Positions 15,204 through 22,011 of a stretch of 22,011 nucleotides of DNA are shown in pieces. Where the stretch lies: contig CAYFUG010000019.1 in NCBI GenBank assembly GCA_964346295.1, positions 1-22,011 on the forward strand, given 5' to 3'. Under the pieces are notes generated by a model. That model ran no database searches and was not told where the DNA came from. It saw only the letters and a list, made by a program, of their open reading frames with translations. Source of the stretch: CAYFUG01 sp964346295. GTDB lineage: Bacteria > Patescibacteriota > Minisyncoccia > Moranbacterales > DUUL01. Position numbers and translations under genes: made by a program. Each line of letters opens with the position of its first letter. Positions within the stretch are counted from its first letter, which is position 1.

Positions 15204-16673
15204 TTAATGCTTAGTGTCCAAAGACTGAAAACTAGTATATTCCTCTTCAAAGTACAGTTGCACTCGCCCCACCGGACCATTTCGATGCTTAGCCACCAGC
15301 ACATCCACCAAATTGGTATTCTCCTCCGGATTGTTGCGCTCTCGGTCTTCTCGGTAGAGAAACATTACCACATCAGCATCCTGCTCAATGGAACCGGATT
15401 CGCGCAAATCCGAAAGCTTAGGAATCTGAGGGCTGCGCTGTTCCACTGCTCGAGAAAGCTGCGAGAGGGCAATAATCGGCACATTCAGCTCTTTGGCCAG
15501 AGTCTTCAATCCGCGAGAAATCTCGGAGATCTCATTCACTCGGCTATCATTATAGCGATTACTCCGACCTTCCATTAGTTGCAAATAGTCGATGATCAAA
15601 AGATCCAAACCGTGCTCCGCTTGCAAGCGCCGGGCCATAGTGCGCATCTCCATAATGTTGGCGGTAGCGCTATCGTCAATGTAAATCGAGGCCTCGGAAA
15701 GCCGACCCATGGCGTCTCCAAATTTTTGAAAATCCTCTTCTTCGTCTAGATTTCCGGTTCGCAAATTCCACAGATTGACTCGAGCTTGAGCGGCTAACAT
15801 TCTGTCCACCAGCTGATCAGAAGACATCTCCAAAGAAAACACTCCCACTTTGGTCTTATTCTCTAAGGCAGTTCGTCGAGCGATGTCCAAAGCAAAAGAA
15901 GTTTTTCCTACACTGGGCCGAGCTGCTAAAATAATCAAGTCGGATTTTTGCAAACCAGAAAGAATTCCGTCCAAATCGTATAGGCCGGTCGGCACTCCTC
16001 GAAACTTATCCTTGTTTTTGTGCATCTCGTCAATCCGAGTAAAGGCACTTTCCAAGAGACTACTGACCGAGGCAAAGTCCTTTTTATGAGTTTTTTGAGA
16101 AACCGCAAAGAGCTTCTGCTCCGCCGAGTCTAAAATCTCATCTACCGGCGTGCTCTCGTCATAACTCATTTCTGCTACCTCAGTAGCCGCCTCGATTAAT
16201 TTACGCAAGGTGGATTTATTCTCCACAATCCGGGCATAAGAAACTACATTATGGGCCGTCGGAACTCCGCTTACCAAGTCTGTTAAATAACTCCGGCCGC
16301 CAATCCCCTTTAGCTCTTTTTTCTCTTTGAGGCGAGCAGAAACATTCAAAATATCGGTCGGATCCTGCTGAGAATAGAGTTCAATTGCAGCCTCAAAAAT
16401 AATCTGGTTCTTCTCGGAGTAAAAATCTTCCGCCACGATTAAATCCGCGATTTTAGTAATAGCGCTCTTATCAATCATCACCGAACCCAGCACCGAAGCC
16501 TCCGCTTCCAAATTATGGGGCGGCACTTTTAGGCCTTCTTGATAAAGCGAGGTCTGCTTTTTCTTGCGCCCTTGCCCCGAGCCTGAACTTGAACCTGAAC
16601 TTGAACCTGAACTTGAGCCCTGACCCCGACTTTTGTAATCTTTAGTTTTATCTGTTTTTTTATCTTTTGGCAT
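15204..16673 (-). CDS. dnaB: Replicative DNA helicase DnaB
   Basis: Hexameric 5'-3' helicase that unwinds DNA at the replication fork. The 489 residues include an unusual 45-residue N-terminal tail: basic ends around a Ser/Gly repeat (SSGSSSGSSSGSG at 20-32). The DnaB N-terminal domain starts at PPHNLEAEASVLGSV (51-65). The RecA-like core has Walker A ARPSVGKT at 251-258, FSLEMS with catalytic E282, Walker B LLIIDYLQLM around D362, and LSQLSRAVEQR at 403-413. SDLRESGSIEQDADVV and AKHRNGPVG are standard DnaB C-terminal motifs. No intein is present. It lies 9 bases after the def gene and upstream of the small membrane protein. Confidence 0.96.
   Translation of the reverse strand: MPKDKKTDKTKDYKSRGQGSSSGSSSGSSSGSGQGRKKKQTSLYQEGLKVPPHNLEAEASVLGSVMIDKSAITKIADLIVAEDFYSEKNQIIFEAAIELYSQQDPTDILNVSARLKEKKELKGIGGRSYLTDLVSGVPTAHNVVSYARIVENKSTLRKLIEAATEVAEMSYDESTPVDEILDSAEQKLFAVSQKTHKKDFASVSSLLESAFTRIDEMHKNKDKFRGVPTGLYDLDGILSGLQKSDLIILAARPSVGKTSFALDIARRTALENKTKVGVFSLEMSSDQLVDRMLAAQARVNLWNLRTGNLDEEEDFQKFGDAMGRLSEASIYIDDSATANIMEMRTMARRLQAEHGLDLLIIDYLQLMEGRSNRYNDSRVNEISEISRGLKTLAKELNVPIIALSQLSRAVEQRSPQIPKLSDLRESGSIEQDADVVMFLYREDRERNNPEENTNLVDVLVAKHRNGPVGRVQLYFEEEYTSFQSLDTKH
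16581..16616 (-). repeat. 12-bp tandem repeat in dnaB (three units)
   Basis: Three head-to-tail copies of a 12-base unit (CCTGAACTTGA preceded by G or A on the plus strand) encode the Ser/Gly linker of DnaB. The third position of each unit is unchanged, so the units are recent copies. Copy number could vary by slippage without breaking the frame. Confidence 0.85.
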
Positions 16674-16682
16674 TAAAACATT

Positions 16683-17222
16683 CTAACTATTTTTGTTAAC
16701 AATTCTTTTTTTATATTCTCCAGAGCTCATAATTTCTTTCATATCAGTAATTTTTTCAGTAAATTCCACTCCCTGTAAATGATCATGCTCATGTTGAATA
16801 ACTCTACTAAGTAAACCATCAACTTTAAAGCTAAATCTACATCCCCTATCATCAAAAGCTTCGATTGTTATTTTTTTTGGTCTTCTGACAGGAGCAAAGA
16901 AATCTCCATAAGCTACACTTCCACAGCCTTCATAGATAACAACTTCTTGTTTAGAGCTCCAAACAATCCTGGGATTAATATATATTCTAAGTCTATCAAT
17001 GTCTTCTGGCTCTCTATAAGGAGTTTCTCGTACTTCAGTAACAAATACCCTTAATTTTTCACCAATCTGAGAAGCCGCCATTCCAACCAAATCATGATAC
17101 CGCATTGATTCTATAAGATTATTAATGACTTTTTGCGTAGCTTCTGCCTTAATATTAGAAATGGTTTTAGATTTTTCTCTTAGCAAAGGGTTGCCCACTT
17201 GTACAATATCTTTAATTATCAT
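16683..17222 (-). CDS. def: Peptide deformylase
   Basis: Removes the N-formyl group from new proteins; a cytoplasmic metalloenzyme, usually Fe2+. The 179 residues are normal. Motif 1 is GMAASQIG at 47-54, with serine in place of the usual proline. Motif 2 is EGCGS at 98-102 with metal ligand C100, and motif 3 is HEHDH at 144-148 with ligands H144/H148 and catalytic E145. The gene is clearly richer in A and T than dnaB and xseA on either side: sample 60-base lines give about 35 percent GC here against 50-57 percent there. That suggests a separate origin. It begins 40 bases after the end of xseA. Confidence 0.93.
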   Translation of the reverse strand: MIIKDIVQVGNPLLREKSKTISNIKAEATQKVINNLIESMRYHDLVGMAASQIGEKLRVFVTEVRETPYREPEDIDRLRIYINPRIVWSSKQEVVIYEGCGSVAYGDFFAPVRRPKKITIEAFDDRGCRFSFKVDGLLSRVIQHEHDHLQGVEFTEKITDMKEIMSSGEYKKRIVNKNS

Positions 17223-17247
17223 AATTCTTTAAAAAACATCATTAAGC

Positions 17248-17274
17248 AAAAAAGTATAGTTTTAACAACTAACT
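17248..17274 (-). terminator. Weak candidate intrinsic terminator at the end of xseA
   Basis: On the minus strand AGTTAGTT (17274-17267) can pair with AACTATACT with one bulge, followed at once by six T residues (17253-17248). The stem is AT-only apart from a few pairs and overlaps the last xseA codons, so it would be weak. The TATACT at 17258-17253 could instead be a -10 box for def. Confidence 0.25.
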
Positions 17275-18464
17275 TCATTAACTGTACTCTCAAATCCCCC
17301 TTTTGCCAACCGCACCTCCACCCGATCTTTAGCTTTAACCTGCTCCGCCCGCTTAATTCTTATCCCCGACTTTTCCACACTGGCGTAACCCCGGGCCAAA
17401 ATGGCCTCCGGATTGAGCAGCCCTAGATTCCGCTGCCAGTTGTCCAGTTTTTCTGAAGTCTGTTTTAAGCGGCTCTTAATAGCTTGCCCTAATTGCTGCT
17501 GACTTTGAGCCAAGTCAGCACTTGCTTTATCTAGACGAGCTTGGATTATTCGCAATAGCTCTTCTTGGTAATCCTCCAGTTGAGCTTCTCCCTGATCTAA
17601 TTTTAACCGAAAAGATCTTTGAATTTGTCGCTCTGCTCCTTTCAACCATTCCAGCAGCTCCTGTCGATCTGGCACTGCCAATTGAGCCGCTTTGGTGGGC
17701 GTTTTGGCCCGCCGGTCCGCTACAAAGTCACACAAGGTCCAATGATCCTCATGGCCAATAGCGCTAATCACCGGAATCCGTGAGGCAAATACTTCTCGCA
17801 CTACCTCTTCACTATCAAAGGCCTGTAGCTCCTCCAAACTCCCTCCTCCTCGAGCTAGAATAATCACTTCCACTCTTTGGCCTTCTTCAGACACTTGCCG
17901 ATTGAGATGACGCAAAGCCGCCATCACTTCCCTTTTGGCATAAGCTCCCTGCACTCGAGCCGGCACCACCGTTACTGTTGCTCCCCACCGCTCCCCTAAC
18001 TCCGCTATCACATCATGATAGGCACTGGAGCTTTTACCACAAATCAAACCGACCCGTGCCGGAAACTGGGGCAAAGCCTGCTTATGCTCCTCGGCAAACA
18101 ATCCCTCTGCTTCTAATTGAGTCTTCAGTTGCAAATAGTGCTCTCGCAAGGCCCCCTCTCCTTTTAGGAGAACTTCTTGAACATTGATTACCAAAGAGCC
18201 ATTCTTTTGCAATTTAGGCTGGCCCAATATTTGCACCTGCGAGCCATTTTGCAAGGCCACCTTGCGAGCCTGAAAGAATAATTGAAAACATTTAGCCACT
18301 GCCTGAGAGTCTTTAATGTCAAAGTAGCAAAAATTTCGCCCCCTAATCTCTCTAAAGTTACTCACTTCCCCTTCTACAAAAACCACTTCCTCACCCAAAA
18401 GCCCGTTTATCCGGGCTTGATACTGCGTCACAGTTAGCGGTTGGAGGTTGTCGAGAAAATTCAT
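17262..18464 (-). CDS. xseA: Exodeoxyribonuclease VII large subunit
   Basis: Catalytic subunit of exonuclease VII, which degrades single-stranded DNA. I choose the ATG at 18464 (400 residues); the frame extends two codons to a TTG. An N-terminal OB-fold domain (about 8-103) contains the V-F-V-E-G-E-V-S-N-F start and an FDIKD strand. The catalytic domain carries VGLICGKSSSAYHDV at 138-152, ARGGGSLEELQAFDSE at 204-219 and GHEDHWTLCDFVADRRAKTPT at 237-257. A coiled-coil region follows (about 265-350), then GYASVEK near the end. The usual GHExD aspartate is histidine here (H241), with D240 just before it. No xseB small-subunit gene is seen next to it. Confidence 0.93.
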   Translation of the reverse strand: MNFLDNLQPLTVTQYQARINGLLGEEVVFVEGEVSNFREIRGRNFCYFDIKDSQAVAKCFQLFFQARKVALQNGSQVQILGQPKLQKNGSLVINVQEVLLKGEGALREHYLQLKTQLEAEGLFAEEHKQALPQFPARVGLICGKSSSAYHDVIAELGERWGATVTVVPARVQGAYAKREVMAALRHLNRQVSEEGQRVEVIILARGGGSLEELQAFDSEEVVREVFASRIPVISAIGHEDHWTLCDFVADRRAKTPTKAAQLAVPDRQELLEWLKGAERQIQRSFRLKLDQGEAQLEDYQEELLRIIQARLDKASADLAQSQQQLGQAIKSRLKQTSEKLDNWQRNLGLLNPEAILARGYASVEKSGIRIKRAEQVKAKDRVEVRLAKGGFESTVNEVSC

Positions 18465-18616
18465 GAACAAAAATAAATTTTTAGTTTTAAAGTTCTAGAT
18501 TCAAAACAATTTTCAATAACCGAATTTTAATAATCCCATCTACAAGATTGAACAAAGTAATACCCCGGAGTGGTAAATTCAAAAAATTCAGTCGTCCTTA
18601 GGGCTAATTAACTAGA

Positions 18617-18742
18617 CAAATCTTTCAAATTTTAGGAAAGCTCTAGGCGACGCTGAGGCTTTGGCTGAGCCGTACTAGCTCTGGTACGGTGAATTCAAAA
18701 CGCAGGCGGCAACAACGAGATTTTCAAAATTTGAAAGATTTG
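18617..18742. repeat. 126-bp palindromic element with 17-bp perfect inverted ends
   Basis: CAAATCTTTCAAATTTT at 18617-18633 is exactly complementary to 18726-18742. The interior holds a CCGTAC-tagctctg-GTACGG hairpin and a repeated GCTGAG. The 7-mer GGGCTAA lies near both ends (18601-18607 and 18742-18748), the right copy overlapping the holA stop codon. It encodes nothing. It may be a MITE-like insertion or, read from holA, a strong transcript-end hairpin. The rest of the 18465-18744 gap shows no gene. Confidence 0.6.
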
Positions 18743-18744
18743 GG

Positions 18745-19746
18745 CTAAACTCGAACAAAAAACTCACTTAAAGCCTCTTTCAGTTGAACCTCTCCCACCT
18801 TAGCCTGCCGATCTAATTTAGTCGCCAACCGATAGACTGCTTTGAGGCGCTGATTAGAAAAACGAGTGGCCTGCCCCAGAGATTTTTGCACTACATAAGG
18901 ATGCATTCCTGTTTTTTTACCAATTTGAGCCGGCACTCGCAATCCCTGACTTAAGCAACGCTTGATTTTGATTAAATTGCGAAAATAACCCACCACCGTA
19001 GCAAATAACTGAAATTCATTTCCTCCTTCTCTCAAGAGTTGATCCTTGAGTCGAATAGCCACGGCCGGCTTTCCTGCTCCAATAGCATCCATTAATTGAA
19101 AAATATTCCGCTCTAACTCCCCCGCGCACAACAAGTGAATATCTTCGCTACTAACCGGTCCTTGGAGTCGATAATTAGCTAACTTTTCCAGCTCTCGATC
19201 CAGTTTCCATAAATTATTACGAGTAACCCTAGCTAATTCCAAAGCCTGGGGAAATCCTAATTGGGCCTTCTCTTCGCTTTTAATTTGAAATTCCGCAACC
19301 GCCCACTTGGCGACCTGGCTTTCGTTGAGCGGCTTAAATTCTTCCGCCTGAGATTGCTTGGCCAAAAATTTAACCAAGCGAGAAGCATTTTTAGCTTGCA
19401 AATTAGCCTTTCCACCTGCCGTCACTACCACTTCCAGTCCACCGCCTGAATTCGCCCAACCTCCCCGCTGATTTTCTAAAATACCTTGCAACTTGTCACT
19501 CAAATCTGCCGGCAAGGCTAGCACATTTTCTAAAATCACCAACTTTTGAGTGCTAAATAATCCTCCTGCCTGAAAAGCCTCCCCTAAACTCCGCCAATCG
19601 ATCAATCCATAATCTTTTAAATCAAAAACCACCTCCTGACCCATCTGACCAGCAGCATTGCTTTTGTCACCTTTGAATTCCTTTCTGATCTCTCTAATTT
19701 TCCGAGAAATCAAAAAATCATTCTCTCCATAAAAAAACTTGAGCAT
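18745..19746 (-). CDS. holA: DNA polymerase III subunit delta
   Basis: Delta subunit of the clamp loader, which opens the beta sliding clamp during loading. At 333 residues it fits the family. The N-terminal AAA+-like domain begins LKFFYGENDFLISRKI (YGEN at 6-9), with GGLFSTQKLVILENV at 61-75 as the typical strand around the clamp-interacting region; as in other delta subunits there is no Walker A motif. The C-terminal collar domain includes GELERNIFQLMDAIGAGKP at 209-227, QLFATVVGYFRNLIKIK near 246-262, GMHPYVVQK at 280-288 and LATKLDRQAKVG near 307-318. The gene ends in TAG. It stands alone between two palindromic intergenic regions. Confidence 0.9.
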   Translation of the reverse strand: MLKFFYGENDFLISRKIREIRKEFKGDKSNAAGQMGQEVVFDLKDYGLIDWRSLGEAFQAGGLFSTQKLVILENVLALPADLSDKLQGILENQRGGWANSGGGLEVVVTAGGKANLQAKNASRLVKFLAKQSQAEEFKPLNESQVAKWAVAEFQIKSEEKAQLGFPQALELARVTRNNLWKLDRELEKLANYRLQGPVSSEDIHLLCAGELERNIFQLMDAIGAGKPAVAIRLKDQLLREGGNEFQLFATVVGYFRNLIKIKRCLSQGLRVPAQIGKKTGMHPYVVQKSLGQATRFSNQRLKAVYRLATKLDRQAKVGEVQLKEALSEFFVRV

Positions 19747-19758
19747 AAAAACTATTGT

Positions 19759-19889
19759 TCATCCCGAGCGACCCGTCCGCCGAAACTTTAGCGAAGGAGG
19801 AAGTCGAGGGATCCTCGCCGACTGTCAGGCAGGTTAGCCAAATTATACCAAGATTCCTCCATTCCACTTCGTTCCAGTCGGAATGACAA
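19759..19889. repeat. Intergenic palindromic repeat region
   Basis: The holA to kinase gap (19747-19964) holds two repeat-like units and no gene. ATCCCGAGCGAC at 19761-19772 pairs imperfectly with GTCGAGGGAT at 19803-19812, and CATTCC at 19860-19865 pairs with GGAATG at 19880-19885 around an ACT/AGT inner stem. Both resemble the short dispersed intergenic repeats (CATCCCGAGCG..., GTCATTCCGACTGG...) common in many bacterial genomes. The element at 20614-20645 shares the GTCATTCC...GGAATCT frame. Confidence 0.5.
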
Positions 19890-19964
19890 CTTTTAACACC
19901 AAAATTCTTGTCTCGTATTGAATGAAATCCTAGCGCGGGGTTCAGAATTTGAAAGCCCTCTGAA

Positions 19965-20576
19965 TTAAACTTCTCTCGGTACCAATAACCCCTCGCTAAT
20001 CATCACCTGGTCCAGCTCTTGATGCAAAGTTTCGATTGTTCCTAGATTAGAAATAGTGTAATCGGCGATGGCAATCGGGCCACCCTTGTCAGTGTTTTCA
20101 ATTTCACTCCAGTCTCGCTTTTGAAACTCCTCATAAGTGGCAATGGGCCGCTCTGCTCGATTACGCAAACGAGCAAAGCGCATCGCCGGCGAAGAATAAA
20201 TTGCAATTGTTTTGAAAAAATCCGGAAAATGCTGCTTGATGATTTTGTACTCCGCCCAGCTATAGAGACTTTCGATGATTACCACCGAGGAAGTTTTTAG
20301 GTGATCTTCAATCTTGGGCAAAGAACGAGTGGCAAACACTCCCGGACCCTCTTTTTCGCGCAGCTCCTCTCTCAAAGGCCGCTCGTTGTCTTGAGTAAAC
20401 TCTAAACCTCGAGCTTGCAGCTCCTCAAATAAAGTCTCCGGAAAATAGACCTTGGGCCAATCGAATTTCTCCTGAAGATATTTAACCGCCTCAGTTTTGC
20501 CACACCCGGCCATCCCTACAATTGCCAACACTTTTTTGTGGGCTCTCCCGTTTTCAGAAACAATTTGATCCGACAT
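19965..20576 (-). CDS. UPF0200-like P-loop kinase (nucleotide or dephospho-CoA kinase-like)
   Basis: I choose the ATG at 20576 (203 residues). An earlier in-frame ATG at 20615 falls inside a repeat hairpin and would add 13 unlikely residues. The P-loop GMAGCGKT is at 21-28. After it come the pattern LRELREKEGPGVFATR, a VVIIESLYSWAEYK strand like the Walker B region, AIYSSPAMRFARLRNR as the lid-type arginine segment, and ADYTISNLGTIE near the end. The order matches archaeal UPF0200 proteins, relatives of adenylate and dephospho-CoA kinases; the true substrate is not established. It lies near the dcd-like and mazG-like genes, which suggests nucleotide metabolism, though 135 bases with a repeat hairpin separate it from them. 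Confidence 0.7.
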   Translation of the reverse strand: MSDQIVSENGRAHKKVLAIVGMAGCGKTEAVKYLQEKFDWPKVYFPETLFEELQARGLEFTQDNERPLREELREKEGPGVFATRSLPKIEDHLKTSSVVIIESLYSWAEYKIIKQHFPDFFKTIAIYSSPAMRFARLRNRAERPIATYEEFQKRDWSEIENTDKGGPIAIADYTISNLGTIETLHQELDQVMISEGLLVPREV

Positions 20577-20613
20577 AATGTTAAATTTAAAAGTTATATT
20601 AAAAATCCCTGTC

Positions 20614-20645
20614 ATTCCGGAATTTCTGAAGGAAATATCCGGAAT
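20614..20645. repeat. Palindromic intergenic hairpin (GTCATTCC-type)
   Basis: ATTCCGGAATTTC at 20614-20626 pairs with GAAATATCCGGAAT at 20632-20645 with a single bulged base and a 5-base loop, a 13-bp stem. The flanks give GTCATTCC at the left and GGAATCT at the right, as in the unit near 19852-19889. On the minus strand a short T-rich run follows, so it might also end the transcript of the small membrane-protein gene. Confidence 0.6.
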
Positions 20646-20750
20646 CTGAGCCCAATGAACACAACATCTCAGTTTCCCGAACTATTCCAGAAGCAGGTCA
20701 CAAAACTGCTCCCGCCCTGGCTTAGAAACCGACATAACTCTTCAAGTTAA

Positions 20751-21056
20751 TCAGATTTCAGATTCCAACCCTGGAGGTTCCGAATTCCATAAATCCCTGG
20801 CCTTTCTAAGAATCGCTCTAAGAATTGCCAAAAACATCAAAGTATAACCTACACTTCGAATTGCCCCCGCCACTCGAGCGTGAAATTCCCACCGCGCCAA
20901 AACCTCCGGCGACGGATCTTGATAGGGCAATCCTGCAAAAATTAAATCATAAACAAAGCCTGCTCCGATAAGCAAGAGTCCTGCCGCCAACCAAAACCGA
21001 GTTTGCTTGATAATTTTTGAAACTTGCATAAAAACCGAATTAAAAAATTGACTCAA
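20751..21056 (-). CDS. Small two-helix membrane protein
   Basis: A protein of 101 residues from a TTG at 21056, or 92 from an ATG at 21029. Two hydrophobic stretches, about 22-41 and 66-84, suggest a helical hairpin, with a polar loop LPYQDPSPEVLARWEFHARV between them and a charged tail. Function unknown; no family recognised. The TTG start overlaps the TGA that would end the full-length mazG-like frame (TTGA), an arrangement typical of coupled translation, which is why I keep the longer start. Confidence 0.55.
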   Translation of the reverse strand: MSQFFNSVFMQVSKIIKQTRFWLAAGLLLIGAGFVYDLIFAGLPYQDPSPEVLARWEFHARVAGAIRSVGYTLMFLAILRAILRKARDLWNSEPPGLESEI

Positions 21057-21130
21057 GAGTGCTTCTCATTCATCTTCTCCCAATCCCACTTCCTATCCTT
21101 ATTATAGTCCAACTTCTTGAGAATGTCTTC

Positions 21131-21370
21131 CTACAAGTCAAATCCGAATACCCCGCCAAGATGCAAAATTCTCTGCACCGCATCGCCCAACTCCTCTCGA
21201 AAACCATCCTTACCTTCCCAGTTTTGATGACGATAGGCCTCAAAGGCTTCGGAGATCTCCGTGTGAATCAAGGCAATTTTCTCTGGAACATTGATGTTCT
21301 CTGGCTTTATTCCAAAGCCTTTCTCTTGGGCCTGTTTCATAACCAGGGCCTGTAATTCCTGAATAGTCAT
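21131..21370 (-). CDS. MazG-like nucleotide pyrophosphohydrolase, interrupted by an in-frame TAG
   Basis: Members of this all-alpha NTP-pyrophosphatase superfamily hydrolyse (d)NTPs to monophosphates. The visible 79 residues hold the metal-binding pattern EISEAFEAYR (E38 and E41 of the ExxE motif) and FREELGDAVQRIL (E58/E59 and D62 of ExxD), so the core is intact. The frame then stops at TAG (21133-21131). Beyond it the same frame stays open for 25 codons to a TGA at 21055-21053 and reads DYNKDRKWDWEKMNEKHS, which looks exactly like the usual C-terminal tail of these proteins. A full-length product would be about 105 residues. It is therefore a recent nonsense allele, a readthrough gene or a sequence error. 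It sits 29 bases after the dCTP deaminase-like gene. Confidence 0.75.
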   Translation of the reverse strand: MTIQELQALVMKQAQEKGFGIKPENINVPEKIALIHTEISEAFEAYRHQNWEGKDGFREELGDAVQRILHLGGVFGFDL

Positions 21371-21399
21371 GGATTCTAATTTATCCCTTATAAATTTCT

Positions 21400-21942
21400 T
21401 TAAACTTGCTTCTCTTTCTTTTTCGTACTAACTCTCCCTCCTTGCCACTGCCCCCGATAATGGTTAGCTTGACCAGCTACTTGATGAAAAACAATATGTG
21501 CTACTCGCGCTCCCAAAGCAATCTTAACCGGCTGAAGACCAAAGTTGCAAATCCCAAAAGTCAACTCGCCTTGGTAACCTCCGTGGACAATTCCATTGAA
21601 CAGCCCTAAGCCAGAGCGAAACAAAGTGCCTCGAGAAAAAATCGCCGCCGAAAGCTCCAAGGGCAAATTAATCTTTTCAATAGTCTTAATCAAATGATAC
21701 CGACCAGGTTCAAAAGTAAACAACTCTTCCGGTTCATCACCTTTATATTGTGCCAACAGCTTACTCTCTGGAGTCTTGCGCTCCTCAACCCCCAAATATC
21801 CCTCGCCTTCCAGGGCATGAACTTCTCCCATTCGTAAATCAAATCCCGCTCCCTCTGGATTATTCCGCTCCCTTTCACAAAGCTTCTCTACTAAATTTTG
21901 CTCTTCTACTAGCTTTTTTAATTCTTCTAATCCTAAGATCAT
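21400..21942 (-). CDS. dCTP deaminase-like protein (dUTPase/DCD fold)
   Basis: Enzymes of this trimeric fold deaminate dCTP and/or hydrolyse dUTP, feeding dTTP synthesis and limiting uracil in DNA. The 180-residue protein has GAGFDLRMGE at 31-40, a substrate-site motif, and FSRGTLFRSGLGLFNGIVHGGYQGELTFGICN at 102-133. The SRGTLFRSGL part corresponds to the conserved (R)SSLxRxGL element, and E126 in GYQGEL takes the place of the catalytic glutamate. VAHIVF at 147-152 and YRGQWQGGRVS at 162-172 match the C-terminal end. Whether it acts as deaminase, dUTPase or both cannot be settled, so I leave the symbol blank. It starts the nucleotide-metabolism run in this window. Confidence 0.82.
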   Translation of the reverse strand: MILGLEELKKLVEEQNLVEKLCERERNNPEGAGFDLRMGEVHALEGEGYLGVEERKTPESKLLAQYKGDEPEELFTFEPGRYHLIKTIEKINLPLELSAAIFSRGTLFRSGLGLFNGIVHGGYQGELTFGICNFGLQPVKIALGARVAHIVFHQVAGQANHYRGQWQGGRVSTKKKEKQV

Positions 21943-21963
21943 AAATTCTTATAAATAATGGCT

Positions 21964-21995
21964 CTAGACTACCACTTCCAAAAGTGCTAGTCTAG
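21964..21995. promoter_or_regulatory. Strong hairpin upstream of the dCTP deaminase-like gene
   Basis: CTAGACTACCACTT at 21964-21977 pairs with AAGTGCTAGTCTAG at 21982-21995: a 14-bp stem with one mismatch and a CCAA loop. It ends 21 bases before the ATG at 21942. No U-run follows on the minus strand, so it is not a classic terminator; it could be a leader structure, an operator or a repeat. Confidence 0.5.
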
Positions 21996-22011
21996 GATTA
22001 TGAATAAACAA

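Noticed and set aside
16581..16616. Short regular repeats that might suggest a CRISPR-like array
   Set aside because: The units are contiguous 12-mers without spacers and encode a Ser/Gly linker in frame in DnaB.
18465..18616. Possible xseB gene next to xseA
   Set aside because: No open frame of 50 or more codons with a helical XseB-like pattern is visible in this gap on the minus strand.
20577..20615. Upstream ATG start for the UPF0200-like kinase
   Set aside because: The ATG falls within a repeat hairpin and would add an N-terminal extension unlike the family, while the ATG at 20576 gives a normal length.
21131..21133. TAG in the mazG-like gene as evidence for amber codon reassignment
   Set aside because: ugd, def, holA and two cassette genes end at TAG in plausible places, so TAG works as a stop in this genome.

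Overview
The window looks like a chromosomal piece of a bacterium with a compact, AT-leaning genome. All convincing genes lie on the minus strand, so transcription runs from high to low coordinates. DnaB, HolA, XseA and peptide deformylase mark it as bacterial. Tight packing, few Shine-Dalgarno sites, many orphan small proteins and a UPF0200-type kinase would fit a Patescibacteria (CPR) lineage, but that assignment is inference. TAG is used as a normal stop (ugd, def, holA), so there is no sign of amber reassignment.

Right part (about 14.9-22 kb), in order of transcription: a dCTP deaminase-like gene, a MazG-like pyrophosphohydrolase interrupted by an in-frame TAG, a small membrane protein, a UPF0200-like P-loop kinase, holA, xseA, an AT-rich peptide deformylase gene, dnaB, and a three-helix membrane protein. 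Together these cover nucleotide-pool control, replication/repair and N-terminal protein processing. Several gaps here hold palindromic intergenic elements.

Middle (12.8-14.8 kb): a roughly 2-kb cassette of three unrecognised genes, one with an HEXXH metallopeptidase motif. It is bounded by a perfect 59-bp direct repeat that copies the first codons of the adjacent glycosyltransferase gene. This is the clearest sign of an insertion in the window. The glycosyltransferase and UDP-glucose 6-dehydrogenase follow it.

Left part (1-9.7 kb): a markedly AT-rich surface-glycan operon. It contains a methyltransferase, a GT4 glycosyltransferase, a second methyltransferase, a second GT4, a PglK/MsbA-like ABC flippase, then pseB, pseC, pseF and pseI for a pseudaminic-acid-type nonulosonate, and the first 27 codons of a probable sugar formyltransferase at the window edge. 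PseG and PseH are not seen between these genes. A 377-bp gap with a 169-bp fold-back element separates the island from ugd. I see no tRNA, rRNA, CRISPR array or transposase gene.
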